From the NCBI GenBank assembly GCA_902527075.1, contig CABZNM010000003.1, positions 1 through 58,750 on the forward strand: a DNA stretch of 58,750 nt. The letters are read 5' to 3'. Positions within the stretch are counted from its first letter, which is position 1; each line of letters begins with the position of its first letter. A program made the position numbers and the translations under genes. Positions 51,978 to 58,750 of this stretch are shown one piece after another. The DNA comes from an uncultured Pelagibacteraceae bacterium (GTDB lineage: Bacteria > Pseudomonadota > Alphaproteobacteria > Pelagibacterales > AG-422-B15). Under the pieces are notes generated by a model, which did not search any database, had not been told where the DNA came from, and saw nothing but the letters and a program-made list of their open reading frames with translations.

Positions 51978-51979
51978 TA

Positions 51980-52513
51980 ATGTCACATAAATGGTATATA
52001 GTTCATGCTTATTCTGGTTTTGAAAAAAAAGTTGCGTCTGCAATTTTGGAAAAAGCTAAATCAAAAAGCATTGAGGACTCTTTTAGTGAAATCGTTGTTC
52101 CAACTGAAGAAGTAGTTGAGGTTAAAAAGGGCAAAAAAAAGAATGCAGAGAGAAAGTTTTTCCCAGGTTATGTTTTAACAAAAATGGAAATGAACGATCA
52201 AACATATCACATGGTCAAAGCTTTACCGAAAGTAAGTGGTTTTTTGGGACACACTCAAGGAAAACCATCTGCTGTTCCAGAAAGTGAGATTAAAAAGATT
52301 TTACAAGACATTGAAGAAGGTATAACAAGTCCCAAACCGTCAATCACATTTGAGGTGGGTGAGCAGGTTCGTGTAAGCGATGGACCTTTTGCCTCATTTA
52401 ATGGTTTGATAGAGGAAATCGATGAAGAAAGAGCAAGAGTTAAGGTTTCAGTATCTATTTTTGGTCGATCAACTCCTGTTGAATTAGAATATACCCAAGT
52501 AGAGAAGGCATAA
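51980..52513 (+). CDS. nusG: Transcription termination/antitermination factor NusG
   Basis: A 177-residue NusG. N-terminal NGN domain starts KWYIVHAYSGFEKKVA; ERKFFPGYVLTKMEM and KVSGFLGH follow; the C-terminal KOW domain has FEVGEQVRVSDGPFASFNG. It binds RNA polymerase and links it to Rho or ribosomes. Its stop abuts the rplK ATG. Confidence 0.98.
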   Translation: MSHKWYIVHAYSGFEKKVASAILEKAKSKSIEDSFSEIVVPTEEVVEVKKGKKKNAERKFFPGYVLTKMEMNDQTYHMVKALPKVSGFLGHTQGKPSAVPESEIKKILQDIEEGITSPKPSITFEVGEQVRVSDGPFASFNGLIEEIDEERARVKVSVSIFGRSTPVELEYTQVEKA

Positions 52514-52942
52514 ATGGCAAAAGAAATTGAAGGAAAATTAAAGTTACAAGTTCCTGCTGGACAGGCAAATCCGTCACCACCTGTTGGACCTGCTTTAGGT
52601 CAAAGAGGAATCAATATTATGGATTTTTGTAAAGTTTTCAATGACAAGAGCAAAGATGAGCAGTCTGGTGTAATGCTACCTGTAGTAGTTACATACTTCA
52701 CTGACAAAAGCTTTACTATGGAAATCAAACTTCCACCAGCTTCTTACTTTATCAAAGAGGTCCTGAAAATTAAAAAAGGTTCAAAGGAGCCAGGTAGAGA
52801 TATCATATCTTCAATTTCTGAGAAACAGTGTGAAGAAATTGCTGAAAAAAAACTGAAAGATTTAAATGCAAATACTGTTGAACAAGCACTCAAAATCATA
52901 ATGGGTTCTGCAAGATCTATGGGAATAGAGGTTACAAAATAA
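52514..52942 (+). CDS. rplK: 50S ribosomal protein L11
   Basis: A 142-residue L11 of normal length. [20 protein letters not shown] near residue 13 is the proline-rich N-terminal signature, and [14 protein letters not shown] closes the rRNA-binding C-terminal domain. There is no untranslated gap from nusG, so any L1 translational operator must overlap coding sequence. Confidence 0.98.
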   Translation: MAKEIEGKLKLQVPAGQANPSPPVGPALGQRGINIMDFCKVFNDKSKDEQSGVMLPVVVTYFTDKSFTMEIKLPPASYFIKEVLKIKKGSKEPGRDIISSISEKQCEEIAEKKLKDLNANTVEQALKIIMGSARSMGIEVTK

Positions 52943-52945
52943 ATA

Positions 52946-53629
52946 ATGAGCAAAAGAATGAAAGCTATTTTAAGTGAAAATGATTTTTCCATGTCACAAT
53001 CATTAGACGCTGCGGTTGATGCAGCAATTAAAACCTCAACTACAAAGTTTAACGAGACTATTGATATATGTTTAAATCTAAATATTGATCCAAAGAATGG
53101 AGAACAGAATGTTCGAGGTAAATTGAAGTTACCAAAAGGATTGGGCAAAAAAATAATAGTGTGTGTTTTTGCAGGTGAGGATAAGCAACAAGAGGCAAAA
53201 GATGCAGGAGCAGATATTGTTGGTTCAGATGATTTAATTCAAAAAGTGGAATCAGGATATACTGATTTTGATAGATGTATCTCTACTCCTGAAATGATGT
53301 CAAAAGTAGGTAAGCTTGGTAAAGTTCTTGGCCCAAGAAATCTTATGCCAAATCCAAAACTTGGAAGTGTGACAACTGAAATTAAAAAAGCAGTTGAAAA
53401 TGCGAAGGCTGGAGAAATTGAATATAAAAATAGTGATACACTCGTTCAGGCTGGTGTAGCCAAAGCTGATTTTGATAAAACTGAAATTGTAAATAACATT
53501 AAATTTTTTATTGAAACTATTTCAAAGGAAAGACCATCTGGCGTTAAAGGTGATTTCATAAAAAAGGTTTTCATTAGTCCAACTATGGGACCTGGAATCA
53601 ATGTAGATATTAACTCGATCAATGGATAA
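52946..53629 (+). CDS. rplA: 50S ribosomal protein L1
   Basis: A 227-residue L1. GKLKLPKGLGKKIIVCVFAG, ISTPEMMSKVGKLGKVLGPR and NLMPNPKLGSVT are conserved; GTVTPTMGPG-type ending appears as SPTMGPGINVDI. Builds the L1 stalk and in other bacteria represses its own operon. Two bases separate it from rplJ. Confidence 0.98.
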   Translation: MSKRMKAILSENDFSMSQSLDAAVDAAIKTSTTKFNETIDICLNLNIDPKNGEQNVRGKLKLPKGLGKKIIVCVFAGEDKQQEAKDAGADIVGSDDLIQKVESGYTDFDRCISTPEMMSKVGKLGKVLGPRNLMPNPKLGSVTTEIKKAVENAKAGEIEYKNSDTLVQAGVAKADFDKTEIVNNIKFFIETISKERPSGVKGDFIKKVFISPTMGPGINVDINSING

Positions 53630-53631
53630 TT

Positions 53632-54138
53632 ATGAATAGAGAACAAAAAGAATTATTTGTACAAAATCTCAAATCTATAATAACTGAGAATAGTTTAGTA
53701 TTAGTGTTTCATTATAGAGGAATGTCTGTGACTGATATGACTGATTTAAGAGTTCAATCATTTAATTCTGGATGTAATATTAAAGTTACAAAAAATAGGC
53801 TAACAAAATTAGCTTTAGAAGGTACTGATAAAGCGGCACTTTCAGAGTTTTTTGATGGTCCAACAGCTATAGCTTATTCAAGTGATCCTGTTCAGTTAAC
53901 AAAGCTACTTACTAATTTTGCTAAGAATAACAGTAACTTAGTTGTTCTTGGTGGAATCATGGATAGTGAAATATTAAGTGTTGAAAAAATTGAAATTTTA
54001 TCTAAATTGCCATCTCTCGAAGAAATTAGGGCACAATTGATAGGTTTAATAAGTTCACCTGCGCAGAAAATAGCATCTGTTTTAACTGCACCTTCAGGCG
54101 ACTTAGCACGAGTATTTAATGCGTATGGCAATAAGTAA
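53632..54138 (+). CDS. rplJ: 50S ribosomal protein L10
   Basis: A 168-residue L10 that anchors L7/L12 dimers. VLVFHYRGMSVTDMTDLR near residue 22, KVTKNRLTKLAL near residue 53, FDGPTAIAYSSD and the C-terminal helix ending GDLARVFNAYGNK are present. The two-base spacing from rplA leaves no room for the long leader that carries the L10 operator in other bacteria. Confidence 0.98.
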   Translation: MNREQKELFVQNLKSIITENSLVLVFHYRGMSVTDMTDLRVQSFNSGCNIKVTKNRLTKLALEGTDKAALSEFFDGPTAIAYSSDPVQLTKLLTNFAKNNSNLVVLGGIMDSEILSVEKIEILSKLPSLEEIRAQLIGLISSPAQKIASVLTAPSGDLARVFNAYGNK

Positions 54139-54161
54139 TATTTAATTAGAAAGGGAATAAA

Positions 54162-54545
54162 ATGGCTGACCTCCAACAAATCGTAGATCAACTCTCAGAC
54201 TTGACAGTTATTGAAGCTGCCGAGCTGTCTAAAATGCTTGAAGAAAAGTGGGGTGTATCCGCCGCTGCACCCGTTGCTGCTGCTGCTGCTGCTGGAGCTG
54301 CTCCAGCTGGTGATGCAGCTGCTGTTGAAGAAAAAGATGAATTCACTATTGTACTTGCTGCTGCTGGTGATAAAAAAATAAATGTAATTAAAGAAGTTAG
54401 AACCATTACTGGTCTTGGTCTTAAAGAAGCTAAGGATCTAGTCGAAGGTGCACCTAAAGAACTAAAAACAGGCGTATCTAAAGATGAAGCGAATGGTTTT
54501 AAAGAAAAACTCGAAGCTGCTGGCGCAACTGTAGAACTTAAGTAA
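54162..54545 (+). CDS. rplL: 50S ribosomal protein L7/L12
   Basis: A 127-residue L7/L12. The N-terminal dimerisation helix pair ([20 protein letters not shown]) is followed by an Ala-rich hinge near residues 33-55 encoded by a run of GCT codons, then the C-terminal factor-binding domain with [20 protein letters not shown] and [12 protein letters not shown]. Ribosome-binding site GAAAGGG precedes the ATG. Confidence 0.98.
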   Translation: MADLQQIVDQLSDLTVIEAAELSKMLEEKWGVSAAAPVAAAAAAGAAPAGDAAAVEEKDEFTIVLAAAGDKKINVIKEVRTITGLGLKEAKDLVEGAPKELKTGVSKDEANGFKEKLEAAGATVELK

Positions 54546-54566
54546 CTTATATAAATTTTATAAAAT

Positions 54567-54589
54567 AATAGTTCTTTTACTGAGCTATT
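54567..54589 (+). other. Hairpin between rplL and rpoB
   Basis: AATAGTTC at 54567-54574 and GAGCTATT at 54582-54589 form an eight-pair stem with one G-U and a seven-base loop in the 65-base rplL-rpoB gap. It has no T tract, so it may be an mRNA processing or attenuation site, as is known at this junction in other bacteria. Confidence 0.4.
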
Positions 54590-54610
54590 ATGAAAGTGTT
54601 TTATTAATTA

Positions 54611-57600
54611 ATGGCTAATACATTATCTTTTACTGAGCGAAAAAGAGTAAGAAAAAACTTTGGTAAACTAAAAGAAGTATCAAAATTTCCAAATTTAATC
54701 GAAGTTCAAAAAAAATCCTACAAAGAATTTCTCATAGAAGATATTTCCCCTTCCGAAAGACCTGATAGAGGACTCCAGAAAGTTTTCAAAAGTGTTTTTC
54801 CGCTTGAGGATTTCTCTGGTTCAGCAAGAATTGAATATATAGAATATGATTTTCAACAGCCAAAATTTGATGTTGATGAGTGCAGGCAAAGAGACAAGAC
54901 ATATGCAGCTCCTTTAAATGTTAAGCTTAGACTCATCGTTTTTGATATTGATGAAGAAACTGAGTCAAGAACAGTAAAAGATATCAAAGAGCAGGAAATA
55001 TATTTATGTGATTTGCCTTTGATGACTCAAAAAGGTACTTTTATCACAAATGGAACTGAACGTGTGGTTGTTAGTCAAATGCACAGATCTCCTGGAGTAT
55101 TTTTTGACCACGATAATGGCAAAACACACTCTAGTGGGAAATTACTATTTGGTGCGCGAGTTATTCCCTACAGAGGTTCTTGGCTTGACATTGAATTTGA
55201 CCATAAAGACATAATTCATTGTAGGATAGATAGAAAAAAGAAAATACCTATTACTACTTTTCTAATGGCGATGGGTATTAAAAGAGACGAAATCTTAGAG
55301 CTATTTTATAATACAGAGGTATATAATTTTAACTCTAAAGACAATAATTGGAAAGTTCCTTTCAATTTTAAAAATATAAAAACTGGAAAACTCCAAAAAA
55401 ATCTTGTTAATGCAAGTAATGGAAAAGTAGCAGTCAAACAGGGTACAAAAATAAATCCAACTATTGCTAAAAAGCTTTTCAATGATGGGCTTAAGTCGCT
55501 AGTTGTTGAGAATGATGAATTAATTGGAAAATTTTTAGCAGATGACATCATAAATGAAAAAACTGGTGAGATTTATTTTGAATCCTCGGATGAAATTACA
55601 CCTGAAGCAATAGAAAAATTCAATGAATTAAAAATTAATAAAATACCAGTTCTAGAAATTGATGGAATTAATGTAGGATCTTTCATAAGGGATACATTAA
55701 GAGTTGATAAAAATAACTCTCCTGAGGAAGCTGTAGTTGAAATATATAAAGTCTTAAGACCTGGTGAGCCACCAAATTTAGAAACTGCATTTGACGTTTT
55801 TAATTCTTTGTTTTTCAAGCCAGAAAAATACGACTTATCTGACGTTGGGAGAGTAAAGATGAATTACAGACTTAATATTGATTGTTCTGATACTATCACT
55901 GTTTTACGCAGCGAAGATGTTATTCAGGTTATTAAGACTGTTATGGATTTGAGAACGGGCAAAGGCGAAGTCGATGATATAGATCACCTTGGAAACAGAA
56001 GAGTTAGATCAGTTGGTGAATTAGTAGAAAACCAATTTAGGATGGGTCTTGTTCGCATGGAGAGATCAATAAAGGAAAGAATGAATTCTCTAGAAGTTGA
56101 CGCAGCAACTCCACAAGATATTATAAATGCAAAACCACTTGTTGCTTCATTAAAAGAGTTTTTTGGTACTTCTCAATTATCTCAATTTATGGATCAAACT
56201 AACCCACTTGCTGAGATTACACATAAAAGAAGATTGTCAGCCCTTGGTCCCGGTGGACTTAGCAGAGAAAGAGCTGGTTTTGAAGTCAGAGATGTACACC
56301 CCACTCACTACGGCCGGATTTGTCCCATTGAAACCCCTGAAGGACCAAATATTGGTTTAATTAACAGTCTTGCATCTCATGCAAGAGTTAATAGATATGG
56401 TTTTATTGAAAGTCCTTATAGGAAAGTTGTTAAAGGCAAGGTTACTGATGAAGTCGTTTATTTGCCTGCTATGGAAGAGTCAGACTACACAATTGCTCAG
56501 GCCAATAGCGAACTTGACTCTAAAGGTTCCTTTGTAACTAAATTAGTCTCATGCAGAAGCGATGGTGATTTTATTATGACTAGTCCGGAAGATATTGATT
56601 ATATGGATGTTTCTCCAAAGCAAGTTGTCTCATGTGCTGCTTCATTAATTCCTTTCTTAGAGAATGACGACGCGAACCGTGCTCTTATGGGTTCAAATAT
56701 GATGAGACAAGCTGTACCACTGATTCAAGCTGAGTCCCCATTGGTCGGCACAGGTGTAGAAAAAACTGTTGCTGTAGACTCAGGAGTAACAATTATCGCC
56801 GATAGAAATGGTGTCGTTGATAAAATTGACGGAAAGAGAATTGTTGTTCGTGTAACAGATAAAATTAAAACAACCGAGTCTGGAGTTGATATTTATACTC
56901 TTCAAAAGTTTCAAAGATCTAATCAAAGCACATGTATTAATCAAAGACCTCTGGTTAAAGTCGGTGATAAAGTTTCAATGGGCGACATCATTGCTGATGG
57001 ACCATCCACTCATTTTGGTGAATTGGGACTTGGCAGAAATGTTGTTGTCGCTTTCATGCCATGGCGTGGATATAACTTTGAAGACTCAATTTTAATCTCC
57101 GAAAAAATTGTTCAAGAAGATAAATTTACATCAATCCATATTGAGGAATTTGAAATTATGTCAAGAGATACAAAATTAGGTTCGGAAGAAATTACTCGTG
57201 ATATACCAAATGCGGGAGATGAAATGCTAAGAAATCTTGATGAAGCTGGAATAGTATATGTAGGAGCTGATGTAAGTCCTGGAGATATTCTTGTGGGCAA
57301 GGTAACACCTAAAGGTGAGTCACCAGTTACGCCAGAGGAGAAACTCCTTAGGGCTATTTTTGGTGAAAAGGCTACCGATGTAAAAGACACATCATTAAGA
57401 CTACCACCCGGTTCAAGTGGTACGGTCGTCGATGTTAAAGTATTCAATCGTTTTGGTATTGAAAAAGATGACAGAGCTTTATCGATAGAAAGAGATGAGA
57501 TTGAAAAGTTAGCAAATGATCGTGAGGCTGAACTGGGCATTTTAAACAGAAATATAAAGGAAAGATTGTCCAAAGTAATAGAGTCAAAAAATATTATGAG

Positions 57601-58714
57601 CGCGCCTGAAGATTTTGAGGGAAGTAAGCAATTATCTCTCAATGAGCTCGAAAATAAAAAACTTGATAGTTTGTGGAAAGTTCAGCTGAGTAACTCTTCA
57701 GATCAAGAAGAAATAGAGAACTTAAGAAAGCAATATGATGTAGCTAGGTCTGCAATACAATCAAGGTTTGATAATAAAGTAGATAAAGTTCAAAGAGGTG
57801 ACGAGTTACTCCCTGGCGTCATGAAAATGGTTAAGGTTTTTGTTGCTGTAAAAAGAAAACTTCAGCCAGGTGATAAAATGGCTGGCAGACACGGAAACAA
57901 AGGTGTCATAAGTAAAATAGCTCCTGTAGAGGATATGCCTTACCTAAATGATGGTAGAACAGTTGACATTGTTTTAAATCCATTAGGCGTACCTAGTAGG
58001 ATGAATGTTGGCCAGATACTCGAGACTCACCTTGGATGGGCTTGTGCAGGAATTGGTGAAATAATAAATAAATCTCTCGCTCAGTTTAAATCTAATAACG
58101 ATCAATCACTTATTACTGAAACATTAAAAAAAGTTTATGGAGATGAACAATTTAGAAATGAAATTGAAAATTTATCCAAAGATGAAAAAAAGGAATTAGC
58201 TGAGAATATTTCAACAGGCGTACCTATAAAAACACCAGTGTTTGACGGAGCATCTGAATCTGAAATTGCAAATATGTTAAATGAAGCTGGTTTCGATAAA
58301 AGTGGACAAACTGAACTTTGGGATGGTCTCACTGGCGAAAAATTTGAGAGAACTGTAACTGTCGGTTATATATATATGTTAAAACTACATCATTTAGTTG
58401 ATGACAAAATTCATGCAAGATCAATTGGACCTTACAGTCTTGTGACACAACAACCGCTGGGAGGTAAAGCTCAATTTGGAGGTCAGAGGTTTGGTGAAAT
58501 GGAAGTTTGGGCTCTTGAAGCATATGGAGCAGCTTATACATTACAGGAAATTCTCACTGTGAAATCTGATGACGTTGCAGGTAGAACTAAAGTTTATGAA
58601 ACAATTATACGAGGTGAAGATGTTTTCCAGTCTGGTACACCTGAATCATTTAACGTTTTAATTAAAGAAATAAGATCTTTAGGCTTAAATATTGAACTGT
58701 CAAACTTAAATTAG
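54611..58714 (+). CDS. rpoB: DNA-directed RNA polymerase subunit beta
   Basis: A 1367-residue beta subunit, of usual alphaproteobacterial length. Conserved stretches appear in order: [17 protein letters not shown] near residue 150, the rifampicin-region [19 protein letters not shown] and LTHKRR-type [46 protein letters not shown]-type [52 protein letters not shown], and the C-terminal [18 protein letters not shown]. The rifampicin-region residues look wild type (Asp, His, Ser in QFMDQTNPL and HKRRLSALG). Confidence 0.99.
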   Translation: MANTLSFTERKRVRKNFGKLKEVSKFPNLIEVQKKSYKEFLIEDISPSERPDRGLQKVFKSVFPLEDFSGSARIEYIEYDFQQPKFDVDECRQRDKTYAAPLNVKLRLIVFDIDEETESRTVKDIKEQEIYLCDLPLMTQKGTFITNGTERVVVSQMHRSPGVFFDHDNGKTHSSGKLLFGARVIPYRGSWLDIEFDHKDIIHCRIDRKKKIPITTFLMAMGIKRDEILELFYNTEVYNFNSKDNNWKVPFNFKNIKTGKLQKNLVNASNGKVAVKQGTKINPTIAKKLFNDGLKSLVVENDELIGKFLADDIINEKTGEIYFESSDEITPEAIEKFNELKINKIPVLEIDGINVGSFIRDTLRVDKNNSPEEAVVEIYKVLRPGEPPNLETAFDVFNSLFFKPEKYDLSDVGRVKMNYRLNIDCSDTITVLRSEDVIQVIKTVMDLRTGKGEVDDIDHLGNRRVRSVGELVENQFRMGLVRMERSIKERMNSLEVDAATPQDIINAKPLVASLKEFFGTSQLSQFMDQTNPLAEITHKRRLSALGPGGLSRERAGFEVRDVHPTHYGRICPIETPEGPNIGLINSLASHARVNRYGFIESPYRKVVKGKVTDEVVYLPAMEESDYTIAQANSELDSKGSFVTKLVSCRSDGDFIMTSPEDIDYMDVSPKQVVSCAASLIPFLENDDANRALMGSNMMRQAVPLIQAESPLVGTGVEKTVAVDSGVTIIADRNGVVDKIDGKRIVVRVTDKIKTTESGVDIYTLQKFQRSNQSTCINQRPLVKVGDKVSMGDIIADGPSTHFGELGLGRNVVVAFMPWRGYNFEDSILISEKIVQEDKFTSIHIEEFEIMSRDTKLGSEEITRDIPNAGDEMLRNLDEAGIVYVGADVSPGDILVGKVTPKGESPVTPEEKLLRAIFGEKATDVKDTSLRLPPGSSGTVVDVKVFNRFGIEKDDRALSIERDEIEKLANDREAELGILNRNIKERLSKVIESKNIMSAPEDFEGSKQLSLNELENKKLDSLWKVQLSNSSDQEEIENLRKQYDVARSAIQSRFDNKVDKVQRGDELLPGVMKMVKVFVAVKRKLQPGDKMAGRHGNKGVISKIAPVEDMPYLNDGRTVDIVLNPLGVPSRMNVGQILETHLGWACAGIGEIINKSLAQFKSNNDQSLITETLKKVYGDEQFRNEIENLSKDEKKELAENISTGVPIKTPVFDGASESEIANMLNEAGFDKSGQTELWDGLTGEKFERTVTVGYIYMLKLHHLVDDKIHARSIGPYSLVTQQPLGGKAQFGGQRFGEMEVWALEAYGAAYTLQEILTVKSDDVAGRTKVYETIIRGEDVFQSGTPESFNVLIKEIRSLGLNIELSNLN

Positions 58715-58723
58715 GAATATTAT

Positions 58724-58750
58724 ATGTCTCAATCATTAATGAATATTTTC
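58724..58750 (+). CDS. rpoC: DNA-directed RNA polymerase subunit beta' (first nine codons only)
   Basis: ATG at 58724, nine bases after the rpoB stop, encodes MSQSLMNIF, running off the window. Identity rests on the invariant rpoB-rpoC order and on similarity to the usual N-terminus with a conserved M-N-x-F. Confidence 0.85.

Noticed and set aside
54280..54300. GCT trinucleotide run in rplL as a variable repeat
   Set aside because: It encodes the normal Ala-rich hinge of L7/L12; codon bias is enough to explain it.
57112..57642. Minus-strand ORF of 176 codons inside rpoB
   Set aside because: Long only because of codon bias in rpoB; Ser/Phe-rich antisense translation without motifs.
1..58750. 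CRISPR array, rRNA operon, transposase or phage genes
   Set aside because: No regularly spaced repeats, no rRNA signatures and no integrase or transposase motifs were seen on either strand, including next to tuf and in the tRNA-Thr island.

Overview
The window is a continuous stretch of a compact, AT-rich bacterial chromosome. Several features point to an alphaproteobacterium: purine genes with a short PurL plus separate PurQ and PurS, a gene for the zeta-type F1-ATPase inhibitor (DUF1476) beside them, a class II DAHP synthase, and a tRNA-Tyr/tRNA-Gly/tuf/tRNA-Trp/secE/nusG/rplKAJL/rpoBC block. A blue-tuned proteorhodopsin, very short intergenic gaps, overlapping convergent genes and almost no intrinsic terminators suggest a streamlined surface-ocean lineage (AEGEAN-169/HIMB59-like or SAR11-like). 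That placement is inference; no 16S gene is present.

Layout. 1-3250: two adjacent acyl-CoA dehydrogenases and a convergent MFE-2-like short-chain dehydrogenase (acyl or steroid side-chain oxidation). 3256-8314: phosphoglycolate phosphatase, glmU-glmS (UDP-GlcNAc supply), a GFA-family zinc protein and a crotonase. 8437-17209: DAHP synthase, then tightly packed nadE-gltX-cysS-cimA-trmJ, then rpsD with its own promoter. 17217-26800: a zinc carboxypeptidase-like protein, grxD, purLQSC, the ATPase inhibitor gene, a lysine-rich membrane ORF that looks frameshifted, purB, map, sfsA and a CinA-type protein. 26935-32805: proteorhodopsin with a strong terminator, tRNA-Leu, nadK, glpK, a class II aldolase, NAD-dependent formate dehydrogenase and a membrane di-iron hydroxylase.

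32926-45905 is the most unusual part. A promoter, a 41-residue lipoprotein and a 794-residue cysteine-containing secreted protein of no family I recognise run on the plus strand. They converge on a complete type II secretion operon, gspC-D-E-F-G-H-I-J-K-L-M, on the minus strand, with the prepilin peptidase gspO divergent from it. GspE lacks the usual tetracysteine zinc module. The arrangement looks like a dedicated secretion locus with its likely cargo.

46345-48133 holds tRNA-Thr and a mini-island of about 1.7 kb. The 5' half of the tRNA is repeated, in decayed form, at the far end. The decayed copy still has a promoter-like sequence in front of it, while the intact tRNA now has a different promoter inside the inserted DNA. 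The cargo is an FkbM-family methyltransferase and a small ORF. From 48182 to the end come a betaine-homocysteine methyltransferase-like gene, rlmB, and the translation/transcription block ending in the first codons of rpoC.
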